Of a stretch of DNA of 6,938 nucleotides, positions 5,475 through 6,938 are shown one piece after another (positions within the stretch are counted from its first letter, which is position 1; the number at the start of each line of letters is the position of its first letter). Both the position numbers and the translations under genes were made by a program. Below the pieces are notes generated by a model that was not told the origin of the DNA, made no database searches, and saw nothing but the letters and a program-made list of their open reading frames with translations. The stretch is from contig JBFFRY010000055.1 in the NCBI GenBank assembly GCA_041572755.1, positions 1-6,938 of the forward strand, in the 5' to 3' direction. The DNA comes from JBFELU01 sp041572755 (GTDB lineage Bacteria > Actinomycetota > Acidimicrobiia > Spongiisociales > UBA11373).

Positions 5475-5839
5475 TCGGCCAGGAGAGCCGGCTCAAGGTG
5501 GCGGACAACACCGGCGCCAAGGAGGTGCTCTGCATCCGCGTGCTCGGTGGGTCCGGCCGGCGCTATGCCGGTCTCGGCGACGTCATCGTGGGCACCGTCA
5601 AGGACGCGGTCCCCGGGGGCGCCGTGAAGCGCGGCGAAGTCGTCAAGGCCGTCGTCGTGCGGATCCGCAAGGAGAGCCGCCGTCAGGACGGCACCTACAT
5701 CCGCTTCGACGACAACGCCTGCGTGCTCATCAACGACCAGCGTCAGCCCCGCGGCACCCGCATCTTCGGTCCCGTGGGAAGGGAACTGCGGGAGCAGCGG
5801 TTCATGAGGATCGTCTCGCTGGCACCGGAGGTCCTGTGA
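5471..5839 (+). CDS. rplN: 50S ribosomal protein L14
   Basis: L14 sits at the subunit interface, where it forms bridges with 16S rRNA; it is also the target of the silencing factor RsfS. The 122 residues match the strict family length. Motifs are SRLKVADNTGAKEVLCIRVL at 6-25, GSGRRYAGLGDVIVGTVKDA at 27-46, KRGEVVKAVVVR at 53-64, and RGTRIFGPVGRELR at 94-107, with the ending MRIVSLAPEVL. The frame is open for 33 more bases upstream, but those lie within rpsQ; the ATG in the ATGA overlap gives the exact family N-terminus, MIGQESRL. The segment LINDQRQPRGTR at about 86-97 differs from the Streptomyces and mycobacterial form as I recall it. This is one reason to suspect a deeper actinobacterial branch. 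Confidence 0.98.
   Translation: MIGQESRLKVADNTGAKEVLCIRVLGGSGRRYAGLGDVIVGTVKDAVPGGAVKRGEVVKAVVVRIRKESRRQDGTYIRFDDNACVLINDQRQPRGTRIFGPVGRELREQRFMRIVSLAPEVL
5827..5832 (+). promoter_or_regulatory. Shine-Dalgarno for rplX, inside rplN
   Basis: GGAGGT, six bases before the rplX ATG, falls in the Pro-Glu-Val codons of the conserved L14 ending APEVL. It supports the start at 5839. Confidence 0.75.
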
Positions 5840-6144
5840 TGCAGTTGCGCGAAGGAGATCAGGTGATGGTCATCTCGGGGAAGGACGCCGGGAGGGAGTC
5901 CCGGATCGCCCAGGTGTTCCCCAAGAGCAACATGATCATCGTGGAGGGCGTCGCAACGGCGCGCCGCCACAGCAAGCCGCGCGGTCAGACCATGCAGGGA
6001 GGCATCGTCGACAAGGACATGCCCATCGACGCCTCCAACGTGATGATCGTGTGTCCCGCCTGCGGTCCCACCCGGATCGGCCATAAGCGGGACGCCGACG
6101 GTCACAAGCGTCGCGTCTGTGCGAAGTGTGGAGGTGACCTGTGA
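5839..6144 (+). CDS. rplX: 50S ribosomal protein L24, zinc-ribbon (four-cysteine) form
   Basis: L24 is one of the two proteins that start 50S assembly, binding the 5' end of 23S rRNA with a KOW motif. The 101-residue product begins MQLREGDQVMVISGKDAGRE, which is the KOW segment. It continues with NMIIVEGVATARRHSKP (31-47) and GGIVDKDMPIDASNVMIVCP (54-73). The C-terminal half carries CPAC at 72-75 and CAKC at 94-97, a four-cysteine pattern that probably binds zinc, as in many non-proteobacterial L24 proteins. An open frame extends far upstream (to about 5365), but it is the wrong frame of rpsQ and rplN. The ATG at 5839 shares one base with the L14 stop (TGATG) and has GGAGGT at good spacing. 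The stop overlaps the rplE GTG. Confidence 0.97.
   Translation: MQLREGDQVMVISGKDAGRESRIAQVFPKSNMIIVEGVATARRHSKPRGQTMQGGIVDKDMPIDASNVMIVCPACGPTRIGHKRDADGHKRRVCAKCGGDL
6130..6135 (+). promoter_or_regulatory. Shine-Dalgarno for rplE, inside rplX
   Basis: GGAGGT, five bases before the rplE GTG, encodes the Gly-Gly near the end of L24 (CGGDL). It supports the GTG at 6141 as the start. Confidence 0.75.
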
Positions 6145-6698
6145 CCCCGCGTCTCAAGGAGCACTATCACGGCGAGGTGAAGCAGAGCCTCAAGGAGCAG
6201 ATCGGTGCCGCCAACGCCATGCAGGTGCCGACCTTCGCCAAGATCGTCGTGAACATGGGAGTCGGTGATGCGATCACCGACGGCAAGCTCATCGACGCCG
6301 CCGTCGAGGACGTGACGACGATCACGGGGCAGCGCCCTCGAGTGAACCGCGCTCGCAAGTCGATCGCCAACTTCAAGGTGCGCGAGGGGATGCCGATCGG
6401 CGTCTCGGCGACGTTGCGGGGTGACCGCATGTGGGAGTTCCTCGACCGGCTCATCTCGATCGCCATTCCCCGCATTCGGGACTTCCGGGGCCTCAACCCC
6501 CGGTCGTTCGACGGTCGCGGCAACTACACGTTCGGCGTGACCGAGCAGCTCATCTTTCCCGAGATCGACTACGACAAGGTGGTGAAGGTCCGCGGGATGG
6601 ACGTGACCATTTGCACCACCGCCGACAACGACAAGGATGCACGGGCCCTCCTCGAGGCGTTCGGCTTTCCGTTCCGACGCCAGGGAGGTGGTGCCTGA
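6141..6698 (+). CDS. rplE: 50S ribosomal protein L5
   Basis: L5 binds 5S rRNA in the central protuberance and contacts P-site tRNA and S13. The 185 residues are of normal length. Recognisable parts are PRLKEHYHGEVKQSLKEQ at 3-20, VPTFAKIVVNMGVGDA at 29-44, TGQRPRVNRARKSIANFKVR at 62-81, and EGMPIGVSATLRGDRMWEFL at 82-101. PRIRDFRGLNPRSFDGRGNY follows at 110-129, then FGVTEQLIFPEIDYDKV. The tail RRQGGGA is slightly longer than the usual ending near GFPF. The start is a GTG in a GTGA overlap with rplX. In E. coli the S8 repressor site for the spc operon is around the rplX/rplE junction; here that junction has no spacer. Confidence 0.98.
   Translation: MTPRLKEHYHGEVKQSLKEQIGAANAMQVPTFAKIVVNMGVGDAITDGKLIDAAVEDVTTITGQRPRVNRARKSIANFKVREGMPIGVSATLRGDRMWEFLDRLISIAIPRIRDFRGLNPRSFDGRGNYTFGVTEQLIFPEIDYDKVVKVRGMDVTICTTADNDKDARALLEAFGFPFRRQGGGA
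6684..6689 (+). promoter_or_regulatory. Shine-Dalgarno for rpsN, inside rplE
   Basis: GGAGGT, eight bases before the rpsN ATG, encodes part of the Gly-Gly-Gly-Ala tail of L5. It marks the ATG at 6698 as the rpsN start. Confidence 0.75.
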
Positions 6699-6883
6699 TG
6701 GCGAAGAAGTCCCTGATCGCCAAAGCAAACCGCAAGCCCAAGTTCAAGGTGCGCGCCTACAACCGGTGCGGCCGCTGCGGCCGCCCCCGGGCGTACCTGC
6801 GCAAGTTCGGCATGTGCCGGATCTGCGTGCGCGAACTTGCCCACCACGGTGAGCTCCCCGGATTGAGAAAGGCCTCTTGGTAG
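6698..6883 (+). CDS. rpsN: 30S ribosomal protein S14, short zinc-binding form
   Basis: S14 is a late-assembling 30S head protein. The product is 61 residues, the short (S14Z, C+) class rather than the roughly 101-residue zinc-free class. It starts MAKKSLIAKANRKPKFKVRA. The zinc site is Cys24, Cys27, Cys40 and Cys43 (CGRC, then CRIC), and the ending HHGELPGLRKASW is typical. The ATG shares one base with the rplE stop (TGATG). The open frame reaches well upstream, but that part is an out-of-frame reading of rplE. A zinc-independent paralogue, which many actinobacteria keep elsewhere for zinc starvation, would lie outside the window. Confidence 0.97.
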   Translation: MAKKSLIAKANRKPKFKVRAYNRCGRCGRPRAYLRKFGMCRICVRELAHHGELPGLRKASW

Positions 6884-6885
6884 CC

Positions 6886-6938
6886 ATGATGACCGACCCG
6901 ATCGCCGACATGCTGACCCGGATTCGCAACGCCAATCA
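6886..6938 (+). CDS. rpsH: 30S ribosomal protein S8, N-terminal end (3' partial)
   Basis: S8 binds the central domain of 16S rRNA and, in E. coli, represses the spc operon. Only 17 codons and two further bases are present before the right edge. They read MMTDPIADMLTRIRNAN, the invariant S8 N-terminus TDPIADMLTRIRNA. There are two adjacent ATG codons, at 6886 and 6889. Either could be the start, and the difference is one Met. The first lies two bases after the rpsN stop. The upstream Shine-Dalgarno is weak, with only AAAGG at 6868-6872, farther away than usual, which suggests reliance on coupling to rpsN translation. Confidence 0.95.
   Translation, partial: MMTDPIADMLTRIRNAN

Noticed and set aside
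5365..5838. A possible long N-terminal extension of L24
   Set aside because: The frame is open, but it translates rpsQ and rplN out of frame into an Arg/Gly-rich sequence. The internal ATG has a good Shine-Dalgarno and gives the normal L24 length.
6431..6697. A possible N-terminal extension of S14 giving a 150-residue protein
   Set aside because: This part is an out-of-frame reading of rplE, rich in Arg and His. The ATG at 6698 gives the standard 61-residue zinc-type S14.
6767..6784. Tandem TGCGGCCGC repeat with two palindromic GCGGCCGC octamers
   Set aside because: It simply encodes Cys-Gly-Arg twice in the S14 zinc site. The palindromes follow from codon choice in a G/C-rich genome.
1..6938. 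Rho-independent terminators, riboswitches, tRNA genes, CRISPR arrays, insertion sequences or attachment sites
   Set aside because: None was seen. There is no T-run after a hairpin, no regularly spaced repeat array, no transposase motif, and no non-coding interval longer than 9 bases.

Overview
This window is an uninterrupted stretch of the conserved bacterial ribosomal-protein superoperon (the end of str, all of S10, and the first part of spc). Every gene is on the + strand and the order is canonical: tuf (3' end), rpsJ, rplC, rplD, rplW, rplB, rpsS, rplV, rpsC, rplP, rpmC, rpsQ, rplN, rplX, rplE, rpsN, rpsH (5' end). The first gene is cut by the left edge and the last by the right edge. The 15 genes between them are complete, with no frameshift or internal stop.

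The source looks like a high-GC Gram-positive lineage (Actinomycetota), possibly one outside the classical Streptomyces/Mycobacterium group, such as an Acidimicrobiia-like bacterium. The evidence is strong G/C bias at third codon positions, frequent GTG starts, an actinobacterial-type L3 segment (CATPSRVFKG), the L2 N-terminus GVKKYKPTSPGRR with the C-terminal block GGRHPTSPWGKPEGRTRK, and an EF-Tu ending in GAGRVTKIIK. The phylum is reasonably supported. The class is a guess from remembered family sequences.

Packing is extreme. The largest gap between genes is 9 bases (tuf to rpsJ). Every other junction is an overlap of 1, 4 or 8 bases, a direct abutment, or a gap of 1-3 bases. No stretch longer than 9 bases is non-coding, so there is no room for an intergenic promoter, leader or terminator. 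The likeliest reading is one long transcript that starts upstream of the window and continues past rpsH, with translationally coupled cistrons. Many Shine-Dalgarno motifs lie inside the last codons of the preceding gene and so contribute to the purine-coded (Glu/Gly/Arg) C-termini of several proteins.

The products build both subunits. S10, S19, S3, S17, S14 and S8 belong to the 30S. L3, L4, L23, L2, L22, L16, L29, L14, L24 and L5 belong to the 50S. EF-Tu delivers aminoacyl-tRNA to the finished ribosome. I see no mobile element, CRISPR array, RNA gene or novel system here. The least ordinary features are a roughly 135-residue low-complexity C-terminal extension on S3 containing a threefold L[IV]EAGGG repeat, a His-to-Leu change in the conserved VDHPHGGG segment of L2, and the absence of non-coding DNA at the str/S10 and S10/spc boundaries.
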